Positions 24,161 through 31,602 of a DNA stretch of 33,302 bases are shown one piece after another. Source of the DNA: Planctomycetota bacterium (GTDB taxonomy: Bacteria > Planctomycetota > UBA1135 > UBA2386); the NCBI GenBank assembly GCA_020851075.1, contig JADZDL010000407.1:1-33302 (forward strand), given 5' to 3'. Each line of letters begins with the position of its first letter. Position 1 is the stretch's first letter. Under the pieces are notes generated by a model, which was given only the letters and a program-made list of their open reading frames with translations, did no database searches and was not told the DNA's origin. Position numbers and translations under genes: made by a program.

Positions 24161-24580
24161 ATGGCCAGACCACTGTCCACGACTTCTGCCCAGGCCGGCG
24201 CCGAACAGATCGCCGCCTTACCCGCCAAGGCCACGATCGCCCTGCGCGCGTTCTTTGCCATGGCCGATCACTGGCGACTGTCGACCGAAGAAGCCAGGGT
24301 CCTGCTCGGCCAACCCGCCCGCGCCACCTTCTTCCAATGGAAGTCCGGTCGTGTCGCGCGCGTGCCACACGACGTGATCCGCCGCATCAGCTGGCTGCTC
24401 GGCATCTGGAAGGCGCTGCAGATCCTGTTCCCGGAGGCCGCGCGCGCCGATGCCTGGGTCCGCAGCAGCAACGCACTGCTCGGCGGCCAGAGCGCGCTGC
24501 AGCGGATGCTCGCCGGCGACGTCAGCGACCTCGCCGAGGTTCGTACGCTGCTCGACCACGTGCGCGGTGGTGCCTCGTGA
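24161..24580 (+). CDS. Xre/MbcA/ParS-type antitoxin
   Basis: A 139-residue antitoxin of the family with an N-terminal Xre-like helix-turn-helix region and a C-terminal DUF2384 domain. Visible pattern: LRAFFAMADHWRLSTEEARV, LLGQPARATFFQWKSG, then ISWLLGIWKALQILFPEAAR and AWVRSSNALLGGQSALQRML. The last stretch (W-x-NxxxxGxxxxxxML) is the DUF2384 signature that contacts RES toxins. It neutralises the downstream RES toxin and normally represses its own operon. The ATG at 24161 is preferred; ten further in-frame codons upstream run into a likely promoter zone with TACAGT at 24112 and GTATAC at 24133. The gene ends with a 4-nt overlap (GTGA) into the toxin gene. High confidence from both sequence and context. 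Confidence 0.92.
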   Translation: MARPLSTTSAQAGAEQIAALPAKATIALRAFFAMADHWRLSTEEARVLLGQPARATFFQWKSGRVARVPHDVIRRISWLLGIWKALQILFPEAARADAWVRSSNALLGGQSALQRMLAGDVSDLAEVRTLLDHVRGGAS

Positions 24581-25305
24581 AACGGCGGGCAACCAGGCCA
24601 CAGCGCCTGCCCCCCGTACACCGCGTGCGCTGGTCGTCGGCGTTCCGCATCATCCCCACGCGTTTTCCACCAGTCGCCTTGTTTGAGCGACTCGGCGATC
24701 CCTCGGCGTGGGAAGTGCTCGCCGAGATCGAAGCGCTGACCAACGCCCGCATTCGTGACGAGATCGGCGACATCGCCACCGTGCCGCCGAGTGAACGGGT
24801 CTCCGGCCCCGGTGCGTCCTGGGTCATGGGCGCGTTCGCGCATCGCCGCCCATCACGCTTCACCGACGGGACCTTCGGTGTCTACTACTGCGCCAACCGC
24901 CGCAGAACGGCCATCGCGGAGACCAGCTACCACATGGCGGCGTTCTACGCGGCCACGCGCGAAGCGCCGCTCGACGTGGAGATGCGAGTGCTGCAGGGCA
25001 GCGTCGACGATCGATTCCACGACGTGCGCACGCGCGGACCGTGGCGCGCGGTGCTGGCGCCCGCCAACTACGCGCCGGGACAGGCCCTCGGCGCCCGGCT
25101 GTTTGCCGCAAAGAGCCGCGGCGTCGTCTACCCGAGCGTGCGCGATCCCGGCGGCCAGTGCATCGGTGCGTTCACGCCGAAAGCCGTTGGCTTGCCCAAG
25201 GTCGCGACCGTGCTGCGCTACCACTGGAATGGAGCGCACATCGGCCGCGTGTTTGACTATGCGACGGAGACGTGGAGCGAGAACGAAAGGCCGCAATCCA
25301 AGTAA
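24577..25305 (+). CDS. RES-domain toxin (NAD+-depleting)
   Basis: A 242-residue RES-domain protein. The family residues are visible: Arg94 in SRFTDGTFGVYYCA, Tyr103, Glu115 in TAIAETSYHM, and Ser187 in VVYPSVRDPGGQCIGAF. RES toxins such as MbcT and Res of Pseudomonas break down NAD+ (by phosphorolysis or hydrolysis), which stops growth. The start is a GTG that overlaps the antitoxin stop by 4 nt; a long open frame upstream runs across the antitoxin gene and has no similarity. The protein is full length with the active-site set intact, so this looks like a functional toxin. The pair sits close to a RAYT gene and a strong hairpin, consistent with an accessory region. Confidence 0.93.
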   Translation: MKRRATRPQRLPPVHRVRWSSAFRIIPTRFPPVALFERLGDPSAWEVLAEIEALTNARIRDEIGDIATVPPSERVSGPGASWVMGAFAHRRPSRFTDGTFGVYYCANRRRTAIAETSYHMAAFYAATREAPLDVEMRVLQGSVDDRFHDVRTRGPWRAVLAPANYAPGQALGARLFAAKSRGVVYPSVRDPGGQCIGAFTPKAVGLPKVATVLRYHWNGAHIGRVFDYATETWSENERPQSK

Positions 25306-25324
25306 CAAACACCGCGGCGTCCGG

Positions 25325-26308
25325 ATGACCAGGACCATGCTCGCGTTCGCCAACCTGCTACTGATCGGGGCCTCTGCCGTGCTCCTCCTGATCGCGGCCA
25401 CCGCGCGGCCCATCAAACCGGAGGGGTTCATGGGGTTCCACCTCATCACCATCCCGGTCGCGCTGGTGATGACCCTGGGCCTCGCGCTGGGGATCTCCAG
25501 CACGTGGCAGGTTCCCGGACTGCCGGCGTGGACTCTCTATGCGAGTCTGCCGGCCTATCTACTGGCGCTCACGGCGATGCCGTTCGCCTGCTTTGACCGG
25601 CGCGGCCGCTACCGCGCCAAGGGCGCCTTGGTTGCGGCAGTGGTCGGCACGGCGCTCTGCGTCAACGGCGCCATGCTGCACCCGCACGCCCAGCTCGCGG
25701 GCGGCATCACGGTGCTCGCCATCGCGGCCATCACCTACGCATTCCTGGCCTACTCGGGGCTCTGGCCGAAGCTCAGGCGCCTTGTCATTGGCCGTGCGCG
25801 CCGTCGATTGCCCAGCGACTTCGAGGTGCAACAGGGCCAATGGCAGCGCGAACAGTGGCTCCGGTTGCCGCGCGATGCTGATCTCGTGCAGCTGCTGCAG
25901 TTTACCCGCGCCTTCGATGCAGCGGTGCAGTCCCAATGCCTCGCGCGCATCCGCGACCTGCCCGAACGCGACCGCGAGCTGGTGGCCTTGCTGGCGACGG
26001 AACACGCGCCGGATGCACTGCACTACATCACGCACCACTATCCGGGCTCGCGCGGGCCGATCGCCGCGGGGGTAGCCGGGGCGCTCGATGCCGAACACGC
26101 CGTCTGGATGCGCTGGATCAAGGCCAACAAGCGCCCCGAGGACATCCGACGACCGCTCATGAACCTGCTCGATTGTGGCACTGCCGTGCTCCTGGATGGC
26201 GGCGCCGTGAAGGAGTCGATGCAGCGTTGGCAGCTGCTGCTGGCCGGTACCGACTCGATGGCGGACCTCGCCCGGGAGATCCAACGCTACTTGAAGAAGG
26301 CCCGCTGA
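25325..26308 (+). CDS. membrane protein of unknown function
   Basis: I do not recognise this 327-residue protein. The first ~145 residues contain about five hydrophobic segments (near 7-25, 37-57, 67-89, 99-118 and 124-144). A basic stretch (RRLVIGRARRRLP) then leads into a ~175-residue soluble, mostly helical domain predicted to be cytoplasmic. This part contains RDLPERDRELVALLATEH, DALHYITHHYPG and DIRRPLMNLLDCG. The helical tail, with its regular Leu and charged residues, could be a repeat-type scaffold. The gene starts 19 nt after the RES toxin stop, so it may be co-transcribed with the toxin-antitoxin pair, although no strong ribosome binding site is seen. A role as a third component of that module is possible but unsupported; it may be unrelated. 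Confidence 0.75.
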   Translation: MTRTMLAFANLLLIGASAVLLLIAATARPIKPEGFMGFHLITIPVALVMTLGLALGISSTWQVPGLPAWTLYASLPAYLLALTAMPFACFDRRGRYRAKGALVAAVVGTALCVNGAMLHPHAQLAGGITVLAIAAITYAFLAYSGLWPKLRRLVIGRARRRLPSDFEVQQGQWQREQWLRLPRDADLVQLLQFTRAFDAAVQSQCLARIRDLPERDRELVALLATEHAPDALHYITHHYPGSRGPIAAGVAGALDAEHAVWMRWIKANKRPEDIRRPLMNLLDCGTAVLLDGGAVKESMQRWQLLLAGTDSMADLAREIQRYLKKAR

Positions 26309-26394
26309 GGCGCGTCGGCCGGGCCACGCCCGCCAGGCGGCCCGAAAGGCATTTGACGCCGCACAGGCCAGACGGGACAAGCAACGCTGTCGCG

Positions 26395-27756
26395 ATGCAA
26401 TCCGAGCCATCTCCAAAGAGCAGGGAACCCGCGCCGGCCACCGCGCGCGACGTGGCCGGGTTTGGACTGTTCTGGCCCGGCAAGGCAGCGGCGTTTGCCG
26501 AAGCCGCGTTGCCGCCGCGGAGCACCTTGGTGGCGCGCACGCCAAACGCCGCGGCCGCCCATTCCGTGATCGCCGGCGACAACCTCGAAGCGCTGCGCTT
26601 GCTGCGGCCGCAGCTGGCCAAGGCCGTGCGCCTCGTCTACATCGATCCGCCCTACAACGCGGGCGCCGAATACCTGTACGCGGACACGTTCCACACCGCG
26701 ACGGGCGATGGCCGCAGACACTCGCGCTGGCTCGACCTCATGGCGCCGCGCCTCGTGCTCACGCGCGAACTGCTGCGCAGCGACGGCGTGTTGTTCGTGA
26801 GCATTGGCGACCACGAACTCGCCCACCTGCGCTTGTTGTGCGACGAAGTGTTCGGCGAGGAGAACTTCGTTGCCTGCGTGCCGCGCATCGCAAAGCGCAC
26901 TTCCAACAAGGGCACCCACTTCGCGCCGTCGAAGGACTACCTGCTCGCCTACGCGCGCGATCTGCGCCAGCTGCCGCCGTTCCACGACGTGATCGACCGC
27001 GACTACGAGAAGCGCTTCCGCGGCAAGGACGAACGCGGCCGATTTGCGACCGTCGGGCTCTACCAGAACGCCCTCGATCCGCGCCCCAACCAGCGCTACT
27101 GGATTGCCTGCCCCGATGGCTCGTTGGCGATTCCGCCGGGTGAGACGTTTCCGGACGCGCTCGAGGACGGCGCCTTCGTGACACCTCGCAGCCAGAAGGA
27201 CCGCGTGTGGCGTTGGAGCCATCAGTCGTACCGCGAGCGCCGCGAACTGCTGGTCTGGAAGAAGAGCAAACGCAGTCCCCTGCTCGCCCCGGGTGGCGGT
27301 GCGTCGCCGTGGAACGTCTATACGAAGTACTACCTTGAGGATCGCCTGCGCACGGGCCTGCGGCCGCGCGACTTCCTCGATGGACTGACCAATGACCAGG
27401 GCACGGCGGAACTGAAGGCGCTGGGCCTGGACGACTGCTTCCCGTTCGCCAAGCCCGTGGGGCTCGTGCAGCGACTGTTGCAGTGGATCGCCGCCAAGGA
27501 CGCCGTCGTGCTCGACTACTTCGCGGGCAGCGGCACCACCGCGCACGCCGTGCTCGCGGAGAACGCGGCGGATGGCGGCACGCGCCGGTTTGTGCTCGTG
27601 CAGGATGGCGCACCGACCGGACGGACGGATTTTGCGACCATCGCCGACCTCACGATCGAACGCATTGCCCGCGCGAAAGCCCGCTTGGATGCCGAACGGG
27701 CACCTCGCCCCGGCGAACCACGGGAGTTTGCAGTGTTCGACGTGCGGCCCGATTGA
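26395..27756 (+). CDS. beta-class site-specific DNA methyltransferase (orphan)
   Basis: A 453-residue amino-methyltransferase. Catalytic motif IV DPPY is at residues 84-87 (VYIDPPYNAG), and the AdoMet-binding motif I DYFAGSGTTAHAV is near the C-terminus (about 374-386). This order (IV before I) marks the beta class, as in type III Mod subunits and related enzymes. The likely product is N6-methyladenine, or N4-methylcytosine. The C-terminal ADLTIERIARAKARL also fits Mod-like proteins. The ~200 residues between the motifs would hold the target-recognition region. No restriction gene (res) is adjacent: the flanks are an unknown membrane protein and bPH2 proteins, so it appears to be an orphan. 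The ATG at 26395 follows no evident ribosome binding site. The recognition sequence cannot be predicted. Confidence 0.92.
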   Translation: MQSEPSPKSREPAPATARDVAGFGLFWPGKAAAFAEAALPPRSTLVARTPNAAAAHSVIAGDNLEALRLLRPQLAKAVRLVYIDPPYNAGAEYLYADTFHTATGDGRRHSRWLDLMAPRLVLTRELLRSDGVLFVSIGDHELAHLRLLCDEVFGEENFVACVPRIAKRTSNKGTHFAPSKDYLLAYARDLRQLPPFHDVIDRDYEKRFRGKDERGRFATVGLYQNALDPRPNQRYWIACPDGSLAIPPGETFPDALEDGAFVTPRSQKDRVWRWSHQSYRERRELLVWKKSKRSPLLAPGGGASPWNVYTKYYLEDRLRTGLRPRDFLDGLTNDQGTAELKALGLDDCFPFAKPVGLVQRLLQWIAAKDAVVLDYFAGSGTTAHAVLAENAADGGTRRFVLVQDGAPTGRTDFATIADLTIERIARAKARLDAERAPRPGEPREFAVFDVRPD

Positions 27757-27822
27757 CGCCGGGTAGGCGCCAACCGGACCGCATCGTTGCACATTGCCCG
27801 CGCATCGGGCACGCTCGACGCC

Positions 27823-28320
27823 ATGTCCGCCGTGATGCCAAGCCCCACCGAACGCCTGCGACCCGGAGTGGTCGGCTACTGGCTCATCTCTGATGGCATC
27901 AGTGCGGTCTTCGTGACGGGACTCGCATGGTTTGTCGCGCGGCCGCTGCTCGCCGAACACTGGGATGGGTGGACGCCGCTGTTGGACCACGTGCTGCTCG
28001 GTCTCGTGATCGGCGTGTTGTCCTTGGCCCTCATCACGCCGATGCTGTCGTACGCGCGCTGGCGCTTTGGCTACCAGGAAGACCTGCTGCTCATGCGCTA
28101 CGGCATCCTGTTTGTCGAAGAACGCGCCGTGCCCGTACGTCGCATGCAGCACGTCGACCTCATGCGCGGCCCGATCGAACGATTGTTCGGCCTCGCGACG
28201 CTGGTCGTCTTCACGGCCGGCAACGAAGGTTCGGCCTTCCGCGTGCCCGGCCTGTCCCTGCAACGAGCTCAGGAGCTGCGCGATCTCATCGTGCAGGCGC
28301 GTGGTGACGGACGTCTCTGA
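27823..28320 (+). CDS. bPH2-domain membrane protein (YdbS-like)
   Basis: A 165-residue protein with two membrane segments (about 20-45 and 55-78) followed by a bacterial PH-like bPH2 (DUF304) domain: YARWRFGYQEDLLLMRYGIL, VEERAVPVRRMQHVDLMRGP, ERLFGLATLVVFTAGNEG. This matches Bacillus YdbS. YdbS/YdbT pairs have been linked to resistance against some bacteriocins and to membrane biology, but the mechanism is unknown. The ATG at 27823 is used; a second ATG lies 12 nt downstream and a TTG 36 nt upstream. The gene overlaps the next bPH2 gene by about 20 nt, the usual arrangement of the pair. Confidence 0.88.
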   Translation: MSAVMPSPTERLRPGVVGYWLISDGISAVFVTGLAWFVARPLLAEHWDGWTPLLDHVLLGLVIGVLSLALITPMLSYARWRFGYQEDLLLMRYGILFVEERAVPVRRMQHVDLMRGPIERLFGLATLVVFTAGNEGSAFRVPGLSLQRAQELRDLIVQARGDGRL

Positions 28321-29908
28321 ACCCAGCGAGAACGCGCTGCCGCCGGAGGCTCCCACACCCGCGCCCACGGCGACGGAAGTTGTGCTCGCCAGCGGCCACC
28401 TGCATCCAGCAATCCTGCTGCTGCGTCTGCTCGACGCTCTGCGCCAGGCGGTGCTGCCGGTGTTCTTCGGCATCACGATCAACCACTGGCTGCTCGTCGT
28501 CGCCGCCGTCCTGTTCTTGCTGCAGCTTGGTTACTCGGTGGCGCGCTACCTGACGCTCGAATACACGCTCACGACCGACGAGTTGCGCGTGCGCGAAGGC
28601 CTGCTCGAACGCCAGGAACGGCGCATTCCCCTCGATCGCATCCAGGATCTCGGTTTTGAATCGACCATCCTGCGCCGGGCTTTGGGCCTCGCGGTCGTGC
28701 TCGTGGAAACCGCTTCGGGCCGCGGCGTCGAAGCGCGCCTCGATGCGCTGTCGCGCGCCGATGCGGAGCACCTGCGCGAAGTCCTGCTCGCCGCGCGCCG
28801 TCGGGCAACCATGGCTCCTGCCGCAAGCAGCGGCGACAGCCTCGAAACGGCCGATCCGACGGCACCGCAGCCCATCACCACGCAACCCGAGCCCGAGCCA
28901 GAACCCGAGCCCGAGTGGATCGTGCACCAGAGCACGGGCAGCGAATTGCTGCTGCGCGGCCTCACCGACCTGCGCTTGTCGGCGTTCGTCGTGACCGGTT
29001 TTGCCGCGCTGGAACTTGCCGACCAGCTGGGTTTTGCGGTGCAGCTCAAGGGCATCGCGGGCAGCTTCCGGGAGTGGCTGAGCCAGTTCTCGCCGGTGCT
29101 GCTCGCCACCGTGCTCGTGCTGCTGTTCGCCGCGGTGATGGCGTTTGGCATCATCACCGCCACGCTCGGCAACCTCGTCACGTTCCATGGGTTCACGCTG
29201 ACCCTGCGTGGCACCGTGCTGCAGCGCCGTTTTGGACTGCTCACGACGCGCGCGAAGACCCTGCCACGCGCGCGCATCCAACGCGTCACGGTCGAACAAC
29301 CGTGGCTGCGCCGCCTGCTCGGCCTCGCCGTCGTGAAGGCCGATTCGGCCGGCGGCAGTCGCGCCCAGGGCGAAGACAACGGCAGCGGTTGGGATGTCGT
29401 GGTGCCACTTGCGCGCCTGCCGGCCGCCGACGCACTCCTGCCGGCCCTGCTGCCCGGCATCGAACAAGAGGTGTTTGGCTGGCAGCGGGGTTCGCCGCGC
29501 CTCGTCGTGCGCACGACCTTGCAGGGCGTCCTGCTGAGCCTCATCCTGCTCGCCGCGCTATGGCCAGCCGTGGGGCCCTTCGCCCTCCTGGCACTCGGCC
29601 TGATCCCGCTGTGGGCCGTGATCGGCATGCTCGTCTGGCGCAACCTCGGCTGGGCCCAAGGCGAGCACTTCTTCGCGCTCCGGCACGGCATCGTCGGCAG
29701 CTACCACGCCTACGTGCCGACCGCGAAGGTGCAGGCTATCGTGCTGCAGCAGGGCCCGTTCTCGCAGTTGCTTGGCCTTGCCGAACTCACCGTCTATGTC
29801 GCCGGTGGCTCCCCCACGCGCCTGCCCGACCTCACCATCGGCGACGCCCGCCGCCTGCGCAACGAACTCGCCCACCTCGCCGGGATCGCCGCCGCCAGCG
29901 ATTGGTGA
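28301..29908 (+). CDS. large bPH2-domain membrane protein (YdbT-like)
   Basis: A 535-residue YdbT-like protein with three bPH2 (DUF304) units, each preceded by paired membrane segments. Unit 1 includes YTLTTDELRVREGLLERQER and IPLDRIQDLGFE; unit 2 GFTLTLRGTVLQRRFGLLTT and LPRARIQRVTVEQPWLRR; unit 3 HFFALRHGIVGSYHAYVPTA and KVQAIVLQQGPFSQLLGLAE. Between units 1 and 2 is a low-complexity acidic linker, PEPEPEPEPE. The start is uncertain: GTG at 28301 or 28304, both inside the end of the YdbS-like gene; no clear Shine-Dalgarno is close. A start further upstream would lie deep inside the neighbour. The pair is probably translated together and forms a membrane complex. The length agrees with the family (about 500 residues). 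Confidence 0.9.
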   Translation: MVTDVSEPSENALPPEAPTPAPTATEVVLASGHLHPAILLLRLLDALRQAVLPVFFGITINHWLLVVAAVLFLLQLGYSVARYLTLEYTLTTDELRVREGLLERQERRIPLDRIQDLGFESTILRRALGLAVVLVETASGRGVEARLDALSRADAEHLREVLLAARRRATMAPAASSGDSLETADPTAPQPITTQPEPEPEPEPEWIVHQSTGSELLLRGLTDLRLSAFVVTGFAALELADQLGFAVQLKGIAGSFREWLSQFSPVLLATVLVLLFAAVMAFGIITATLGNLVTFHGFTLTLRGTVLQRRFGLLTTRAKTLPRARIQRVTVEQPWLRRLLGLAVVKADSAGGSRAQGEDNGSGWDVVVPLARLPAADALLPALLPGIEQEVFGWQRGSPRLVVRTTLQGVLLSLILLAALWPAVGPFALLALGLIPLWAVIGMLVWRNLGWAQGEHFFALRHGIVGSYHAYVPTAKVQAIVLQQGPFSQLLGLAELTVYVAGGSPTRLPDLTIGDARRLRNELAHLAGIAAASDW

Positions 29909-29995
29909 TTGGCGACTGGTGACCGCCTGAGCCGGTGATCGCGCGCAATCTGCAGAAATCGCCGCGCCCGGCAGTTGCACGGGGCACAGAGCGGC

Positions 29996-31528
29996 GTGCA
30001 AGTTCCCACCATCACCATCGGCTGCGGCCTCGTGCAGGGTGTCGATGCGATCCCCGTCCAGGTTGAGGCGACCACCCGACACGCGTCGGATGGCACCCCG
30101 CGCTTGCTCGGGCTCGTCGACGCCTGCGTTCGCGAAGCCTACCACCGCGTTCTGCAGGCATTCCTGGCCCTCGACCTGCCGCAGCCCCGCGGCGTGCTAA
30201 CCGTCAATTTTGCGCCGGCCGAACTGCGCAAACACGGCAGCGGCTTCGACCTGCCGCTCGCGCTCGCCCTGGCCGGCGCCGCCGGCCTGTTCCCGCCCGA
30301 ACGCGCTGCGGGCCTGTTCGCGTTTGGCGAAGTGTCGCTGCGCGGCCACATCCTGCCGGCGCGCGGGGCCGTCAGCGTGGCACTCGCGGCGCGTAGCCAG
30401 GGGGCCAGCGCGATGTTGTGTTGCCCCGAAGATGCCGAAGTGTGCGCCGTGGTCCAGGAACTGCCCCTGCACGGCGCCGCGACGCTGGCCGACGCCGTGT
30501 TCTGGCTGGCCGGACGGCGAGAACTGCCGCCGGTGAGCGCGCGCGCGCCAGCGCGGTTGGACACGATCGCGGACCTCGCCGACATCCGCGGCCACGCGAC
30601 GCCCAAACGTGCCCTCGCCGTGGCGGCCGCGGGTGGCCACAACCTGTTGTTCTCAGGGCCACCGGGCACCGGCAAGAGCGCACTGCTACGCCGGCTACCG
30701 GGCCTACTGCCACCTCCGTCTCCCCACGAACGCCTCGCCATCCTGCAGGTGCACGCCGCCGCGGGGCTGCCGTTGCCGCCGGCCGAACGGCGCCCCCTGC
30801 GCGCGCCGCACCATACGAGTTCGACGGCGAGCCTGCTCGGCGGCGGGGCGGACGTTCGCCCCGGCGAAGTCACGCTCGCGCACCACGGGGTGCTGTTCCT
30901 CGACGAGCTGCCCGAGTTCCGCCGCGACGCGCTCGAAGCGCTGCGGCAGCCGCTCGAGGATGGCATCGTCACGGTTGGACGCGCGCGACAGACGGTGACG
31001 ATGCCAGCGGAGTTCCTGCTCACCGCGGCGATGAACCCGTGCCCCTGTGGTTACCTGGGCCACCGCAGCCGGCCGTGCCTGTGCACGCCGCCCGCCGTGG
31101 CCCGCTACCGCAGTCGGCTCTCCGGGCCGCTGCTCGACCGACTGGATCTGCTGGTGGAAGTGCCAAGCCTCGATCCCGGGGAACTTCGCGCGCCGCCAGA
31201 CCCGCTCGGCAGCACGGCGCACCTCGCGGCACAAGTCGCCATCGCCCGCTCACGGCAACGCGCGCGGCAACGTGGTGGTGCCCCCGTCGTGAATGCGCGC
31301 CTGCAGGACCGTTCGCTCCTGCAGGCCTGCAACGCGGGAGAAGGGGCCCTGCACGCCCTCGATGCGGTGTTGCGCCACCATCACCAGAGTGGTCGCGGCC
31401 GCGTCCGGCTGCTGCGGCTTGCACGCACACTCGCCGATCTCGACGACCGCGAACGCATCGAGGAAATCGACATCCTCGAGGCGGCCGCGCTGCGGGGTTT
31501 CACGGAGAGCGCAGGAACTCGCCGATGA
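29996..31528 (+). CDS. comM: ComM/YifB-like Mg-chelatase-type AAA+ protein
   Basis: A 510-residue protein of ComM length. An N-terminal ChlI-like domain (about 1-175) contains the conserved LTVNFAPAELRKHGSGFDLP. The AAA+ module follows with Walker A GPPGTGKS (221-228), Walker B VLFLDELPEF (299-308), the sensor stretch TAAMNPCPCGYLGH, and the cysteine-rich PCLCTPPAVARYRSRLSGPL. The C-terminal Mg_chelatase_C helical region ends the protein. In naturally transformable bacteria ComM is a hexameric helicase that promotes branch migration during DNA uptake; it is also common in bacteria not known to be competent. Despite the Mg-chelatase name it does not make chlorophyll. Start: GTG at 29996 (VQVPTITIG), with a TTG 21 nt upstream as alternative. 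It stands before a large hairpin and the convergent cytochrome gene. Confidence 0.94.
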   Translation: MQVPTITIGCGLVQGVDAIPVQVEATTRHASDGTPRLLGLVDACVREAYHRVLQAFLALDLPQPRGVLTVNFAPAELRKHGSGFDLPLALALAGAAGLFPPERAAGLFAFGEVSLRGHILPARGAVSVALAARSQGASAMLCCPEDAEVCAVVQELPLHGAATLADAVFWLAGRRELPPVSARAPARLDTIADLADIRGHATPKRALAVAAAGGHNLLFSGPPGTGKSALLRRLPGLLPPPSPHERLAILQVHAAAGLPLPPAERRPLRAPHHTSSTASLLGGGADVRPGEVTLAHHGVLFLDELPEFRRDALEALRQPLEDGIVTVGRARQTVTMPAEFLLTAAMNPCPCGYLGHRSRPCLCTPPAVARYRSRLSGPLLDRLDLLVEVPSLDPGELRAPPDPLGSTAHLAAQVAIARSRQRARQRGGAPVVNARLQDRSLLQACNAGEGALHALDAVLRHHHQSGRGRVRLLRLARTLADLDDRERIEEIDILEAAALRGFTESAGTRR

Positions 31529-31541
31529 GTCCGCCCTGGAA

Positions 31542-31586
31542 CGCCAACCGCCCGCGCACAGCAGCTGCTGCGCGCGGGCGGTGGCG
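31542..31586. terminator. large hairpin between convergent genes, likely bidirectional terminator
   Basis: A long imperfect palindrome centred on AGCAG/CTGCT. The outer arms CCGCCCGCGC and GCGCGGGCGG extend to CGCC/GGCG, with one A-C mismatch and one bulge, giving more than 20 paired bases. It begins 14 nt after the comM stop and ends 17 nt before the cytochrome stop on the other strand. No U-tract is present, but position and stability fit a shared terminator. Confidence 0.6.
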
Positions 31587-31602
31587 AACCGTTCGAGTTG
31601 GT

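Noticed and set aside
26320..26344. CGGGCC/GGCCCG inverted repeat between the membrane protein and methyltransferase genes.
   Set aside because: Only 6 bp with a 13-nt loop in very GC-rich DNA; not distinguishable from chance.
28888..28917. The PEPEPEPEPE coding repeat considered as a tandem DNA repeat or phase-variable tract.
   Set aside because: It is a short hexanucleotide-like run encoding a flexible linker. Copy-number changes in units of six would stay in frame, so it is not a phase switch.
29996..31528. Reading the comM-like gene as a magnesium chelatase subunit of chlorophyll synthesis.
   Set aside because: The N-terminal domain and the 510-residue length are those of ComM/YifB. No bchD or bchH is nearby.
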